DNA from: Pseudonocardia xinjiangensis
Lineage (GTDB): Bacteria; Actinomycetota; Actinomycetes; Mycobacteriales; Pseudonocardiaceae
DNA length: 42,590 nt
Assembly: GCF_012911925.1 (NCBI RefSeq)
Contig: NZ_JAAXKY010000054.1
Location: 1-42,590 of the forward strand
Direction: 5' to 3'
The notes under the pieces were generated by a model. It did not search any database, was not told where the DNA came from, and worked only from the letters and a program-made list of their open reading frames with translations. Below, one piece after another: positions 26,031 through 34,196 of this stretch (position 1 is its first letter; every line of letters begins with the position of its first letter). Both the position numbers and the translations under genes were made by a program.

Positions 26031-26861
26031 ATGATCATCGAGGACGGTCCCGAGGAACCGTTGCTCGGGGGCGACGTCACCGAGGGCGTCGTCCGCGTCG
26101 GGGACACCGTCCGGCGTCCTCGACAGCCCGGCTCCGACCTGGTCGAGGCACTGCTGACCCACCTGGAGCGCGTCGGCTTCGACGGTGCACCCCGCTTTCT
26201 CGGGATCGATGCGCGCGGGCGCCACGCTCTGTCCTACGTGAGCGGCGAGGCCGCCGGGCGGCCGTGGCCCGCTTGGGTCGCTGACGACGAGCGGATCGCC
26301 GGCGTCGCCCGCCTGGTCCGCCGATACGACGACGCCGCGCAGTCCTTCGGCATCCCGGAGATCGCGTGGACGGGCACGCAACCGGACCCGCCGGGCACCC
26401 CACCCTCGATCGCCGGCCCGCCGAGCTTCGTGGGGCACATGGACATCACCCCCGAGAACGTGGTGTTCCGCGACGGACACGCGGCAGCCCTCATCGACTT
26501 CGACCTGGCCCGCCCCACCGACCGGGTAGGAGAGCTCTGCAACATGCTGCGGTGGTGGGCCCCACTCATGCCGGTCGCCGACCGCGAGGCCGCCGTCCGG
26601 GACGTCGACGCCGTTGCCCGCGCAGCGCTGCTCGTCGACGAGTACGGCCTCGACCCGATCGAGCGGCGCCAGGTGGTGGCGGTCGCACGCAACAGCGCGG
26701 ACCGCTCCTGGTTCCTGATGCGGGACCGAGCACGACGGCTGGGCGGCGGCTGGCAGCGCATGTGGGAGCAGGGCATCGGGGACCGCATCCTGCGCCAGCA
26801 GGAGTGGCTGGCCGAGAACGCAACCACGCTGCACGACGCCGTGACCCACCACGGCACCTGA
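26031..26861 (+). CDS. Aminoglycoside phosphotransferase (APH)-family kinase
   Basis: A 276-residue protein kinase-like small-molecule kinase from ATG 26031. The catalytic loop GHMDITPENVVF gives Asp138 and Asn143, and the metal-binding Asp156 lies in ALIDFDLA. It lacks a clear Gly-rich loop, though a short N-terminal lobe (DTVRRP in place of the usual ATP-Lys strand) is present. Such proteins phosphorylate hydroxyl groups on sugars, choline or antibiotics; the substrate is unknown and a resistance role is not implied. It is convergent with the VOC gene, 22 bp apart. Confidence 0.85.
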   Translation: MIIEDGPEEPLLGGDVTEGVVRVGDTVRRPRQPGSDLVEALLTHLERVGFDGAPRFLGIDARGRHALSYVSGEAAGRPWPAWVADDERIAGVARLVRRYDDAAQSFGIPEIAWTGTQPDPPGTPPSIAGPPSFVGHMDITPENVVFRDGHAAALIDFDLARPTDRVGELCNMLRWWAPLMPVADREAAVRDVDAVARAALLVDEYGLDPIERRQVVAVARNSADRSWFLMRDRARRLGGGWQRMWEQGIGDRILRQQEWLAENATTLHDAVTHHGT

Positions 26862-26883
26862 CCACACCGAGCCCAGCCTGCGA

Positions 26884-27297
26884 TCAGTTCGGCGACTGGA
26901 TCAGCTCCAGCAGGTTGCCCTCGGGATCCTTCACGTAGGCGAAGCGCATCCCGGGGCGAACGCCGTTCGCGGGCCCGGAGACCGCCTGCGCGCCGGCTGC
27001 CAACAGGTCTCGGAAGGCAGCGTCGAGGTCCGCCACGTACAAGGCCCAGTGGAAGTACCCCTGGGTACCCGCCGCGTCGAACGGATCGGCGAACTCCTGC
27101 GCGGCCGAACCACCTCGCTCGACCAACTCGATCTTGAGACCGCTCTCGGCGCGCAGGATCGTCGAGCGGACCTGCGCCTCGGGCATCTCGAAGCTCTCCT
27201 CGACCTCGGTCATCCCCAGGGCCCGAGCGTAGAACAGGCGCTCCACGTCGAGATCGGTGACCGACAGGCCGACGTGGTCGAAGACGAAGACCGACAT
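26884..27297 (-). CDS. VOC-family (glyoxalase/bleomycin resistance-like) protein
   Basis: A 137-residue vicinal-oxygen-chelate protein: VFDHVGLSVTDLDVERLFYARALGM opens the first beta-alpha-beta-beta-beta module and FHWALYVADLDAAFRDLLAAG the second, ending DPEGNLLELIQ. Metal ligands are likely His in DHVGL, Glu in IELVE, His in YFHWAL and Glu in NLLEL. The function could be an isomerase, dioxygenase or binding protein. ATG 27297 is chosen; an upstream frame to 27360 would run through the operator. Divergent from a TetR gene that should control it. Confidence 0.9.
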   Translation of the reverse strand: MSVFVFDHVGLSVTDLDVERLFYARALGMTEVEESFEMPEAQVRSTILRAESGLKIELVERGGSAAQEFADPFDAAGTQGYFHWALYVADLDAAFRDLLAAGAQAVSGPANGVRPGMRFAYVKDPEGNLLELIQSPN

Positions 27298-27321
27298 CGC
27301 TTCTTCTCCATCCTGATCATC

Positions 27322-27360
27322 GTGGTTAATGACGCTAACCAAGTTAGCATCATTAACCAC
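27322..27360. promoter_or_regulatory. 39-bp palindromic TetR operator
   Basis: Arms 27322-27339 (GTGGTTAATGACGCTAAC) and 27343-27360 pair at 17 of 18 positions around CAA. The core ATTAACC recurs at 27415-27421, next to the regulator's start. The length and symmetry fit a TetR-family dimer or dimer-of-dimers site controlling the VOC gene and the regulator itself. Confidence 0.8.
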
Positions 27361-27428
27361 GGTAGCCCCTTCCCCCCCGCCTCAGCTCGCCTCCCCCGGC
27401 TGAACGTGAAACGGATTAACCTGACGTC

Positions 27429-28025
27429 ATGACCGGTGCGGTGCGACGGGGACGTGGGCAGCACCACGGCGACCTGCGGAACGCGCTCGAGCGGGCCGCT
27501 CTCGACCTGGTGGGCGAGCGCGGCCCGCAGGGCTTCACCCTCGCCGAAGCGAGCCGCCGAGCCGGTGTGAGCGTGGCGGCGCCCTACAAGCACTTCGCCG
27601 ACAGGGACGCGCTGCTCGCCGCGCTGGCCCGGCGCGGGTACGACGAGCAGCACGAACGGTTCGAGAGAGCCATGGGCGCCGACCACGACCCGGTGGAGCA
27701 GCTGGCGGCCTTCGCCGCCGCCTATGTGCAGTTCGCGTCCGACGAGCGGGCCCTGTTCGAGATCACTTTCAGCGCCGGGCTGAGGAAAGACCGCTACGCG
27801 GACCTGGCGCAGGCCGGCGACCGGGTTCTGCAGTTGCTGCGCGGCCCGGCCGAGCAGCTGCGGGCCGATCCCGACGCAGCCCTCGATCTCGTCCAGGCCG
27901 TGGGCGCGGTCGCGCACGGCTTCGCCGCGTTCCTCTCCGAGGGTGTCTTCGGCGATCCGGTGCAGGCGCTGGAGCTGACCAAGCGCCGCGCCCGCGACGC
28001 CGCACGCAAGCTGGTCCGCGCCTGA
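27429..28025 (+). CDS. TetR/AcrR-family transcriptional regulator
   Basis: A 198-residue protein with an N-terminal HTH (RNALERAALDLVGERGPQGFTLAEASRRAGVSVAAPYKHFADRDALLAALA) and a C-terminal ligand domain of the WHG type (AYVQFASDERALFEITFSAGL, AVGAVAHGFAAFLSEGVF). TAACCT at 27417-27422 is six bases before the ATG, a leaderless start. The strong palindrome at 27322-27360 lies in the shared promoter with the VOC gene. Confidence 0.94.
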   Translation: MTGAVRRGRGQHHGDLRNALERAALDLVGERGPQGFTLAEASRRAGVSVAAPYKHFADRDALLAALARRGYDEQHERFERAMGADHDPVEQLAAFAAAYVQFASDERALFEITFSAGLRKDRYADLAQAGDRVLQLLRGPAEQLRADPDAALDLVQAVGAVAHGFAAFLSEGVFGDPVQALELTKRRARDAARKLVRA

Positions 28026-28152
28026 CGGCACGGACCAGCGGCCGGCACCCCGGGACACCCTGGACCGAAGCACTCACCGAGATCGTCAGCTGACCATGTC
28101 GGCGCGCCGCCTGCTAGCGTCCGGCTCCCGTTTCAGGAGAAGGGCAGCTCCG

Positions 28153-28632
28153 GTGGACGACGAGACGAGGGCCTTCCTGGAGTTCCTCGCGTGGCAGCGA
28201 GCCAGCGTGCTGGCGATCATCGACGGGCTCGACGAAGAAGCCCTCATGACCTCGGTCCTGCCGTCGGGCTGGACCCCGTTGGGGCTCGTGGAACACCTCG
28301 GTCATGCCGAGCGGCACTGGTTCCAGGAGATCGCCACCGGCTCCGCCGTTCCGCTGCCCTGGCCCGACGACAACACTCCCCTGATCACCTCGCGGCCGCC
28401 GTCGGTGGTTCTCGAGTTCTACCGCGATCAGTGCGCACGCTCCGACGCGATCGTCGCGGCCCTGCCGCTGTCGTCACCCCCACGCGCCCGTCATCCCGGG
28501 TACCTGGGAGACCAGATCACCGACCTGCGCGGGGTCATCCTGCACATGATCGAAGAGACCGCCCGCCACGCCGGTCACCTCGACATCGTTCGCGAGCTCA
28601 TCGACGGGAAGACCGGCCTCGGCCCCCGCTGA
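28153..28632 (+). CDS. DinB/DUF664-family metal-dependent protein
   Basis: A four-helix-bundle protein of about 159 residues from GTG 28153. The three candidate metal His are in GLVEHLGHAERHWF and EETARHAGHLDIVRELIDG, the DinB/mycothiol-transferase-like pattern. Members include mycothiol- or bacillithiol-dependent transferases acting on electrophiles, so a detoxification role is possible. A longer frame starting at 28096 is Arg-rich upstream of VDDETRAFLEFL and was not used. Confidence 0.85.
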   Translation: MDDETRAFLEFLAWQRASVLAIIDGLDEEALMTSVLPSGWTPLGLVEHLGHAERHWFQEIATGSAVPLPWPDDNTPLITSRPPSVVLEFYRDQCARSDAIVAALPLSSPPRARHPGYLGDQITDLRGVILHMIEETARHAGHLDIVRELIDGKTGLGPR

Positions 28633-28675
28633 CGTCCATCACAGAGCAGCGGCACGCGTGTGAGCGCGCGACTCC

Positions 28676-29362
28676 TCACCCGTCATTCCGGCGGCGCACC
28701 ATCTCCCCGATCCAGATGGGCGCGAACGGCGACGTGCAGTTCGGGGGTGTCGGGTAGTCCCTGAGCACCTCCAGGCGCTCACCGATCTCGATCGCGCGGG
28801 CGCGGTACTCGACGTGCTCGATCCCGATCTGCGCCAGGCAGTGGTTCATCGCCCACTGCAGGCGGTCCGGAGCGCCCTTCATCTCCGCCTCGATGACGTC
28901 GAGCAGCCCTGCGAGGTCGAGGCCATCGGGCTTCTTCGCCACCCGCTCGGTCGTCAACGCCCAGCCCGCACTCGCGACCACGGGATCCGGGTCCGGGAAC
29001 CAGGTCAGCCGCAGCTCCTCGGCGTGCGGGTTCTTCTTCACCACGTAGTTCACGAGCCAGTCGTGCACTTTGGGGGTCCGCGCCTGGCGCAGCATGGTGT
29101 CCAGTTCGGCGCGCTCGAACGCTTTCGGGCGGCAGACCAGGATCGCCAGGAGCCTGGCCGCGGTGTCATCGGTGGCCCAGAGCTGTCGTGCGAGTTCCTG
29201 CTGTGTCTTCAGCCGCTTCGCGAGCGCGCGCAGCTTGCCGAGGTTCACTCCGTGATCGTCGCCGTGCTTCTCGTTCACCTCACGAGCTCTCGGGTCCTCG
29301 AGCGCGGCCAGCTCGGCCATCACCTCAGACACCATCTCCTCAGCTGCCGTCGCCTCGGCCAC
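28676..29362 (-). CDS. DNA alkylation repair protein (AlkD-like HEAT-repeat glycosylase)
   Basis: A 228-residue all-helical protein with the AlkD family pattern: GVNLGKLRALAKRLKTQQELARQLWATDDTAARLLAILVCRP, then VHDWLVNYVVKK, WFPDPDPVVASAGWAL and a C-terminal HCLAQIGIEH. AlkD-type glycosylases remove alkylated purines using HEAT-like repeats without base flipping. It is convergent with the DinB gene. A family match by pattern; the catalytic Asp/Trp set was not verified residue by residue. Confidence 0.85.
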   Translation of the reverse strand: MAEATAAEEMVSEVMAELAALEDPRAREVNEKHGDDHGVNLGKLRALAKRLKTQQELARQLWATDDTAARLLAILVCRPKAFERAELDTMLRQARTPKVHDWLVNYVVKKNPHAEELRLTWFPDPDPVVASAGWALTTERVAKKPDGLDLAGLLDVIEAEMKGAPDRLQWAMNHCLAQIGIEHVEYRARAIEIGERLEVLRDYPTPPNCTSPFAPIWIGEMVRRRNDG

Positions 29363-29447
29363 CTCGGCCTCCTGTCCGTTTCGTGTGGGATTCAGCCTAA
29401 GGCGAGGATGGGCCTTCCTCGCCGTGGCCGGGAGGCAGCGACGTGGT

Positions 29448-30764
29448 TCACCAGGGCCGGGCGATGATGTTGGTGTCCAGGGTGACGGCGCCGTCGCGGG
29501 CGAGGACCTGACCGTTGACGCTCACACCGGCGTTCACCGTGATCGAGACAGCGGCCAGGATCCGGCCGGCGAAGGCGGTGTTGATGCCGAGGGTGGCGGA
29601 GGTTCCGATCTGCCAGATGACGTTGCGGGCCGTGGCGCCATTGATGAGAAGGACGCTGCTCGCGGTCGCCGTCGTCAGGGTCGATCCGATCTGGAAGATC
29701 CATTCGGCGTTGCGGTCACCCAGGGCATCCAGTGTGAGCGTGCCGGTCAGCCCGAGGGAGGAAGCCGCGTTGTAGACGCCCGGAGTCAGGGTCACGCCGC
29801 CGACATCTCCGGGGAGGCCGGCGTCCGGGGTCCGGGCGACCGCGTCGGCGTACGTCGCGACCAGATCAGCATGGCCGTCGACGGCGGCCGCATCCGAGAC
29901 ATGGATGGTCCCGTTCACCTGGCCGGGCGGAAATCCGGTGACCGACACTCCCGGGCTCACCCCGAGGTCTCCGGTGACCTGGGACAGGCCGGTGTTGGTG
30001 ACCGACACCCCGCCCAGCACCGCGAAAGTGCCCAGATACGTGTAGGCGTCCACGGCGGTGGTGGTACCGCCGAGCGTGGTGACCGAGACATCGGCCGAGC
30101 CGAGTGCTCCGGCCGGCACCAGGACGTCGATCTCGGTGTCCGAGGCGATCCGGAAGACGGCGGCCGGTGTCCCGCCGAAGGTGACGCCGGTGGTGTCGGA
30201 GAACGCGGTTCCGGTGATGACGACGAGGTTGCCCCCGCCCACCGGCCCCGAGTCGAGCGTCACGGTGGTGACAGAAGGGAGGGCGAGGTAGGTGTAGGTG
30301 GCCCCGCCGCCAATTCCACCCCTGGTCCGCACGGTGACCGCGACCGGACCCGCCGCGGCCGCCGCCGGGACGGTCACGGTGAGCCGGCCGTCGTAATCGA
30401 CGACAAATCCGGCGGTCTGCGTACCGAACCGGACCTCGCTCGTGGTGGAGAGACCCCGCCCGGTGAACGTCACCGTGTTACCGCCCGCCACCGGGCCGGC
30501 AGCAGGCGGGGTGATACGGAAAGAGGGCGGCGGCAGATAGAAAAAGGTGCCGACGACCCCCGTTCCCCCCGGGGTTGTCACAGCGACCGGCACAGCGCCG
30601 TTTCCCGACGGTGTGACGGTGGCCGTGGTCGTATCGCTCAGTACCGTGAAACTCGCGGCCGGGCGGATGCCGTAACGCACGCTGGTGGTGCCCGTGAAGC
30701 GGGTACCGGTGAGAGTCACGGCATCCCCTCCGCCGGTGGATCCCTGGTTCGGTGTGACGGGCAT
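29448..30764 (-). CDS. IPT/TIG-repeat protein with C-terminal ice-binding-like (DUF3494) domain
   Basis: From ATG 30764 the 438-residue protein has three immunoglobulin-like IPT/TIG repeats (about residues 1-74, 75-157, 158-245), each starting P--G---GG---TxTG and ending YTYL or FFYLP. A beta-solenoid ice-binding-like domain follows from about 246: FAVLGGVSVTNTG, ITGDLGVSPG-type VTGDLGVSPGVSVTGFPPG, LTPGVYNAASSLGLTGTLTLDA, WIFQIGSTLTTA, NVIWQIGTSATLG and FAGRILAAVSITVNAG. Such domains bind ice crystals or act as adhesins. No signal peptide is visible at this start; an upstream ATG in frame at 30869 adds a Cys-rich stretch, also not a signal peptide. Expected location therefore unclear. Confidence 0.88.
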   Translation of the reverse strand: MPVTPNQGSTGGGDAVTLTGTRFTGTTSVRYGIRPAASFTVLSDTTTATVTPSGNGAVPVAVTTPGGTGVVGTFFYLPPPSFRITPPAAGPVAGGNTVTFTGRGLSTTSEVRFGTQTAGFVVDYDGRLTVTVPAAAAAGPVAVTVRTRGGIGGGATYTYLALPSVTTVTLDSGPVGGGNLVVITGTAFSDTTGVTFGGTPAAVFRIASDTEIDVLVPAGALGSADVSVTTLGGTTTAVDAYTYLGTFAVLGGVSVTNTGLSQVTGDLGVSPGVSVTGFPPGQVNGTIHVSDAAAVDGHADLVATYADAVARTPDAGLPGDVGGVTLTPGVYNAASSLGLTGTLTLDALGDRNAEWIFQIGSTLTTATASSVLLINGATARNVIWQIGTSATLGINTAFAGRILAAVSITVNAGVSVNGQVLARDGAVTLDTNIIARPW

Positions 30765-31073
30765 GGTGCGCTCCCTGGATCCATCGGGGCGTCGACAACC
30801 GCAGCGGCTCGACTGCCCGAAGTAGCCCACCGATGAAAGGCCATGGCAATGGCCAGGACATGATGTCACCCAGACGGCAGACAGGTTCAGCGGACAGTCA
30901 CCACCGAAACGGAAACCGCACCAAATTGCACGCAGCGCAGAAATGATAATCCCGAGAGCCGCACGTGAATATTCACGGCTCCACCGAAACTCGGCTTCGC
31001 GCCGCAGGATTAGGACGAACGAGCCGGCGCCCGGCGAGGGTGGCGACGATCTCGGCGAGCCGGCGCGGGACTG
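30765..31073. promoter_or_regulatory. Intergenic region with a 14-bp perfect palindrome
   Basis: No gene is visible in the 309 bp. The segment near 30920-30980 is AT-richer, and CGTGAATATTCACG (30964-30977) is a perfect palindrome inside an imperfect longer dyad (AGCCG on the left, GCT on the right). It could be the operator of the IPT/TIG gene or a terminator for the leftward PPOX gene. Confidence 0.4.
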
Positions 31074-32042
31074 TCAGCCGAGGCCGGATCGGGCGATGAC
31101 GGTGGTGATGCCGATGCGAACGGCGGTGAAGCCTTCCTGCACGAACGACTCAGCGATGTCCGCTGCGGGCAGTGCGGGGTAGTAGCGGCCGGCGATGCCC
31201 GAGGCGACGTGTTTGACCTGGTCCGGCTCGGCAGAGATTCGGGCATGTCCTTCGACGGTCACGAAGCTGTAGGGCTGCCGCTCATCGCTGACGCAGACCG
31301 CGACGCGCCGGTCACGGGCCAGGCTCCTGCCCTTGACGCTCCCGGGCGACAGGGCGAAGGCGAGTTCATCGCCGTCGAGGATGAAGCAGACCGGGGTGAC
31401 GTGGGGCCGCCCGTCGGCGCGGGCGAGAGCGACGTGCCCGAGCCGTGTTCCTGCTGCGACGAAGGATCGCCATTCGTCGTCGGTCATTGCTGCCATTGAT
31501 GCCTTTTCCTTTCGTTCGAAAGTGCGCTTCTGGAAGCGCCAGCGGGTGGCGCTGAACCCTTTCTCCTTGCCGAATGCGAACACCTGCGCCGGCTCGACTG
31601 CGTAGACGTGCCGAGGATCGTCGAGGGCGGTGTCGGCCGGATCGAAGAACTCGCCATCTCTGACGAACGGATGCCACCACGGATACTTGACCGGAAACAG
31701 GTCCGCGACCTTCTGGAGTCGGGCTGCGTTCCGCACGAGACGAGCGACGCCTTCGAGAACCACGTCGACATCGTGACCGGGCACCGTGACCGCGCATCCG
31801 TTGTTCCGCACGAGGTTGCGGGCCTTGCGGGACTCCCGGAAGGTGGCGAAACAGACCGTTCCGTCGAGCCACACACCCAGCACCGGCACCACGTGTGGCC
31901 GCCCATCCGGATCGGTGATCGCGAGCAGAAAGTCGCCCGCCTCGGCCACCCGCGTCCGTACGTCCGCCCAATGCAGCGCCGTCAGGGGTGCACCACGAGG
32001 GCTGGACAGCTGCTCGGGACGCGGCGTGCCGACGGTCGTCAT
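31074..32042 (-). CDS. Tandem fusion of two pyridoxamine-5'-phosphate-oxidase-like (PPOX) domains
   Basis: A 322-residue protein. Domain 1 (about 20-175) has GDFLLAITDPDGRPHVVPVLGVWLDG and ATFRESRKARNLVRN; domain 2 (about 186-322) has LGHVALARADGRPHVTPVCFILDGDELAF and SVKGRSLARDRRVAVCVSDE. Both are split-barrel flavin/F420-binding folds, and the shared GRPHV-PV and SRKARNL/KGRSLARD blocks mark an internal duplication. The second domain begins at a Met (MAAMTDDEW) but is in frame without a stop. Probably an F420- or FMN-dependent reductase; substrate unknown. Divergent from a LysR gene that likely regulates it. Confidence 0.88.
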   Translation of the reverse strand: MTTVGTPRPEQLSSPRGAPLTALHWADVRTRVAEAGDFLLAITDPDGRPHVVPVLGVWLDGTVCFATFRESRKARNLVRNNGCAVTVPGHDVDVVLEGVARLVRNAARLQKVADLFPVKYPWWHPFVRDGEFFDPADTALDDPRHVYAVEPAQVFAFGKEKGFSATRWRFQKRTFERKEKASMAAMTDDEWRSFVAAGTRLGHVALARADGRPHVTPVCFILDGDELAFALSPGSVKGRSLARDRRVAVCVSDERQPYSFVTVEGHARISAEPDQVKHVASGIAGRYYPALPAADIAESFVQEGFTAVRIGITTVIARSGLG

Positions 32043-32078
32043 GTCGACGACGCTATGGGCGCCGATGCATCAATAAAA

Positions 32079-32118
32079 GCGATTGTTTCCGATCGAGTTG
32101 ATCGCCATCGCCTATGCT
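32079..32118. promoter_or_regulatory. LysR/PPOX divergent promoter elements
   Basis: In the 83-bp gap, GCGAT (32079-32083) and ATCGC (32101-32105) form a small dyad compatible with a LysR-type site. TATGCT at 32113-32118 is seven bases before ATG 32126, a leaderless -10 for the regulator. Confidence 0.4.
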
Positions 32119-32125
32119 AAGGCTC

Positions 32126-33019
32126 ATGGCCGACGTGGAGCTGCGCCACCTGCGGACCATGGCTGCCATCGCCGAGGAAGGAACGTTCGGGCGAGCAGCT
32201 GCCCGGCTCGGCTACACCCAGTCGTCGGTGAGCCAGCAGATCGCCGCGCTGGAGCGGGCCCTCGGTGGCCCCGTCTTCGACCGGCCCGGAGGTCCCCGGC
32301 CGGTACGGATCACTCCCCTCGGCGAGGTGGTGCTGACCCACGGCCGCGATCTACTGAGCAGATCGGAGGCGCTGACCGACGCCGTCGACCGCTTCAGGGC
32401 GGGTGGCGGCCGGATCGACATCGGCACCTTCCAGAGCGTGTCCACCCTGATCCTGCCGGCCGTCGTGCGCAGGCTGCTGGACGAGCACCCCGGCTGCGAC
32501 ATCAGGCTGTCCGAGGTGAAACCGGACGATCCGCAGGTCGGAGACCTCGACCTGGTGTTCCACGACGGCCGGATCGGCGGCGACGTCGAGCACGTCAAGC
32601 TGCTCGACGAGCCGTACCTCCTCGTCGCCGGCGCCGGCGCGTTCCCCGATGGTCCAGTGCCGGTGACGCTGCTCGACGATGCTCCGATGGTCGCCTGGCC
32701 GCCCACCTATCACCAGCGATGGTTGGAGCGGACGCTCGCCGGCTACGGCGCACAGCCACGGATCGTGTTCCGGACCGCCGGCCACGACACCATCCTGTCG
32801 ATGGTGCGGGCGGGCATCGGGTCGGCGGTGCTGCCATGGCTCGCTCTCCACGGATCCGATGCCTCGTCCGACGACCGGCTCAGCATCCACCCACTGCACC
32901 CATCCCCCGCCCGCGAGATGTACCTGCACTGGCCGGCCGGACGCACCCGATCACCACTCGCGACCCGAGCCATCCACATCGCCGTCGAAGCCGCTACCGA
33001 GCTGACCAAGCAGATGTGA
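32126..33019 (+). CDS. LysR-family transcriptional regulator
   Basis: A 297-residue LTTR: N-terminal HTH VELRHLRTMAAIAEEGTFGRAAARLGYTQSSVSQQIAALERALG, and an effector domain from about residue 95 (IDIGTFQSVSTLILPAVVRRL, AGHDTILSMVRAGIGSAVLPWLAL). ATG 32126 is favoured over ATG 32114 because it fits the TATGCT-N7 leaderless pattern. It probably controls the divergent tandem PPOX gene; effector unknown. Confidence 0.94.
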   Translation: MADVELRHLRTMAAIAEEGTFGRAAARLGYTQSSVSQQIAALERALGGPVFDRPGGPRPVRITPLGEVVLTHGRDLLSRSEALTDAVDRFRAGGGRIDIGTFQSVSTLILPAVVRRLLDEHPGCDIRLSEVKPDDPQVGDLDLVFHDGRIGGDVEHVKLLDEPYLLVAGAGAFPDGPVPVTLLDDAPMVAWPPTYHQRWLERTLAGYGAQPRIVFRTAGHDTILSMVRAGIGSAVLPWLALHGSDASSDDRLSIHPLHPSPAREMYLHWPAGRTRSPLATRAIHIAVEAATELTKQM

Positions 33020-33049
33020 CGTCGGACGAGCTCCGATGTGCGGTTCCGG

Positions 33050-33445
33050 TCACCGGACGTTGCCGGCGACCTTCTCGACGTGGAGCCGAACGATCACCCG
33101 CTCAACCTCCGAGCCCTCCGAGGGTGGGTCCTCGCCGAGGTACTTGTGGCTCAGTGTCTTCGGCAGCGTCTTGTCCGGGTCCTCAGTGATCGTCACCGTG
33201 CCCCGGAGTTGGGTGTGTCGATACGGGTTCGCCCCGTCGGTGATCGACACGCTGATGCGGGGATCCCGCCGCAAGTTGCGAACCTTGCGGCGGTCCTCAG
33301 TGGCACTGAACACGAGGGCGCCTTCATCCAGGCCAACCCAGACGACCGACGTCTGCGGACCTCCGTCCGGGTCGAGCGTCGCCACCGTCGCGAAATTCGG
33401 GCCGTCGATCAGGGCGCGCACGCCCGCCGGGAGAGTGATCGCCAC
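33050..33445 (-). CDS. PPOX-class F420-dependent oxidoreductase
   Basis: A 131-residue single split-barrel protein: ALIDGPNFATVATLDPDGGPQTSVVWVGLDEGALVFSATEDRRKVRNLRRDPRISVSI is the F420-dependent PPOX signature (Rv1155-like). Such enzymes use coenzyme F420 to reduce biliverdin, quinones or xenobiotics. It is convergent with the LysR gene, 30 bp apart, and distinct from the tandem PPOX gene nearby. Confidence 0.92.
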   Translation of the reverse strand: MAITLPAGVRALIDGPNFATVATLDPDGGPQTSVVWVGLDEGALVFSATEDRRKVRNLRRDPRISVSITDGANPYRHTQLRGTVTITEDPDKTLPKTLSHKYLGEDPPSEGSEVERVIVRLHVEKVAGNVR

Positions 33446-33589
33446 GCCTCGGCGAACTTGCGCCGGCTGGGCGCTATTCCCGCAGCGGGCGATGCCGGGA
33501 GACGGGACCAGCGACCTCTCGGGGTGAACTCGTGGCGGTCAGCTTCGAGAGGCTTCGCGCGAGGTGAGGCGGCCTGCCGATGATCGACT

Positions 33590-33604
33590 GCTGCCTTCGG
33601 CAGC
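33590..33604 (-). terminator. Hairpin downstream of RNase P RNA
   Basis: GCTGCC-TTC-GGCAGC forms a perfect 6-bp stem about 85 nt beyond the RNase P RNA 3' end. No T-tract follows, as is common in actinobacteria. It may terminate rnpB; otherwise the 242-bp gap up to the PPOX gene shows no gene. Confidence 0.3.
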
Positions 33605-33687
33605 TGGCGGTGCAGCGCCGTCCGGGCCAGCCCGACTCCGATGACCGGACGCGAGAAGCCGTGCCATCTGGGCAGGTCAGGCTGGGG

Positions 33688-34113
33688 GCGGACGAGCTGG
33701 CCTGTAAGCCGGATCCTGTTCCCGGGCGCCTTGCGGCGCACCGTTCGGCGACCATCCATCTGGGCCTGCCGTCGCCGGCAGGCTCTAGCGGTCTACCCGC
33801 AGGCTCGGACGGGCCGCCCTCGAACGCCTGCGCAGCTCCCCGTACCTGAGGCTGGAGAGCCTTTTGACCTTGCTCCGGGTGGGGTTTACCGAGCCACCCC
33901 GGTCACCCGGGGTGCTGGTGGTCTCTTACACCACCGTTTCACCCTTACCTCGCTCCCGGACTGTCGTCCGGGCCGAGGCGGTCTGTTCTCTGTGGCACTG
34001 TCCCGCGGGTCGCCCCGGGTTGCCGTTGACAACCACCCTGCCCTACGGAGTCCGGACTTTCCTCGGCGGTGACCCGAAGGCCACCTCCGCGGCCGCCCGG
34101 CCAGCTCGTCCGC
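33688..34113 (-). ncRNA. rnpB: RNase P RNA (bacterial type A)
   Basis: Read on the minus strand, the RNA starts GCGGACGAGCTGGCC and ends with the complementary GGCCAGCTCGTCCGC, an extended P1 helix. Hallmarks are in order: GAGGAAAGTCCGGACTCC (P4/CR-I), CCACAGAGAACAGACCGCC, GGTAAGGGTGAAACGGTGG and GTGTAAGAGACCACCAGC (specificity domain), AGGCTCTCCAGCC-like actinobacterial insertion, GCTAGAGCC, and ACAGGATCCGGCTTACAGGCC at the 3' end (P4 partner). It is the catalytic RNA that matures tRNA 5' ends. About 426 nt. Open protein frames crossing this stretch on either strand are spurious. Confidence 0.96.
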
Positions 34114-34196
34114 GCTGCGAACTCTACTCGGCCCGCCACCGTTCACCGCGAGCGGACATCGCGGACAGAACCGGCGGGCGCGGGCAGGCTCGGCGC

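Noticed and set aside
26031..26861. The APH-fold protein as an aminoglycoside resistance gene
   Set aside because: The fold is used for many substrates, the N-terminal lobe is unusual, and no resistance-type context or mobile element is present.
33864..34196. N-terminal extension of the methyltransferase into the preceding 333 bp
   Set aside because: That stretch is the antisense of RNase P RNA, with fully conserved RNA motifs; the methyltransferase family begins at GTG 34197.
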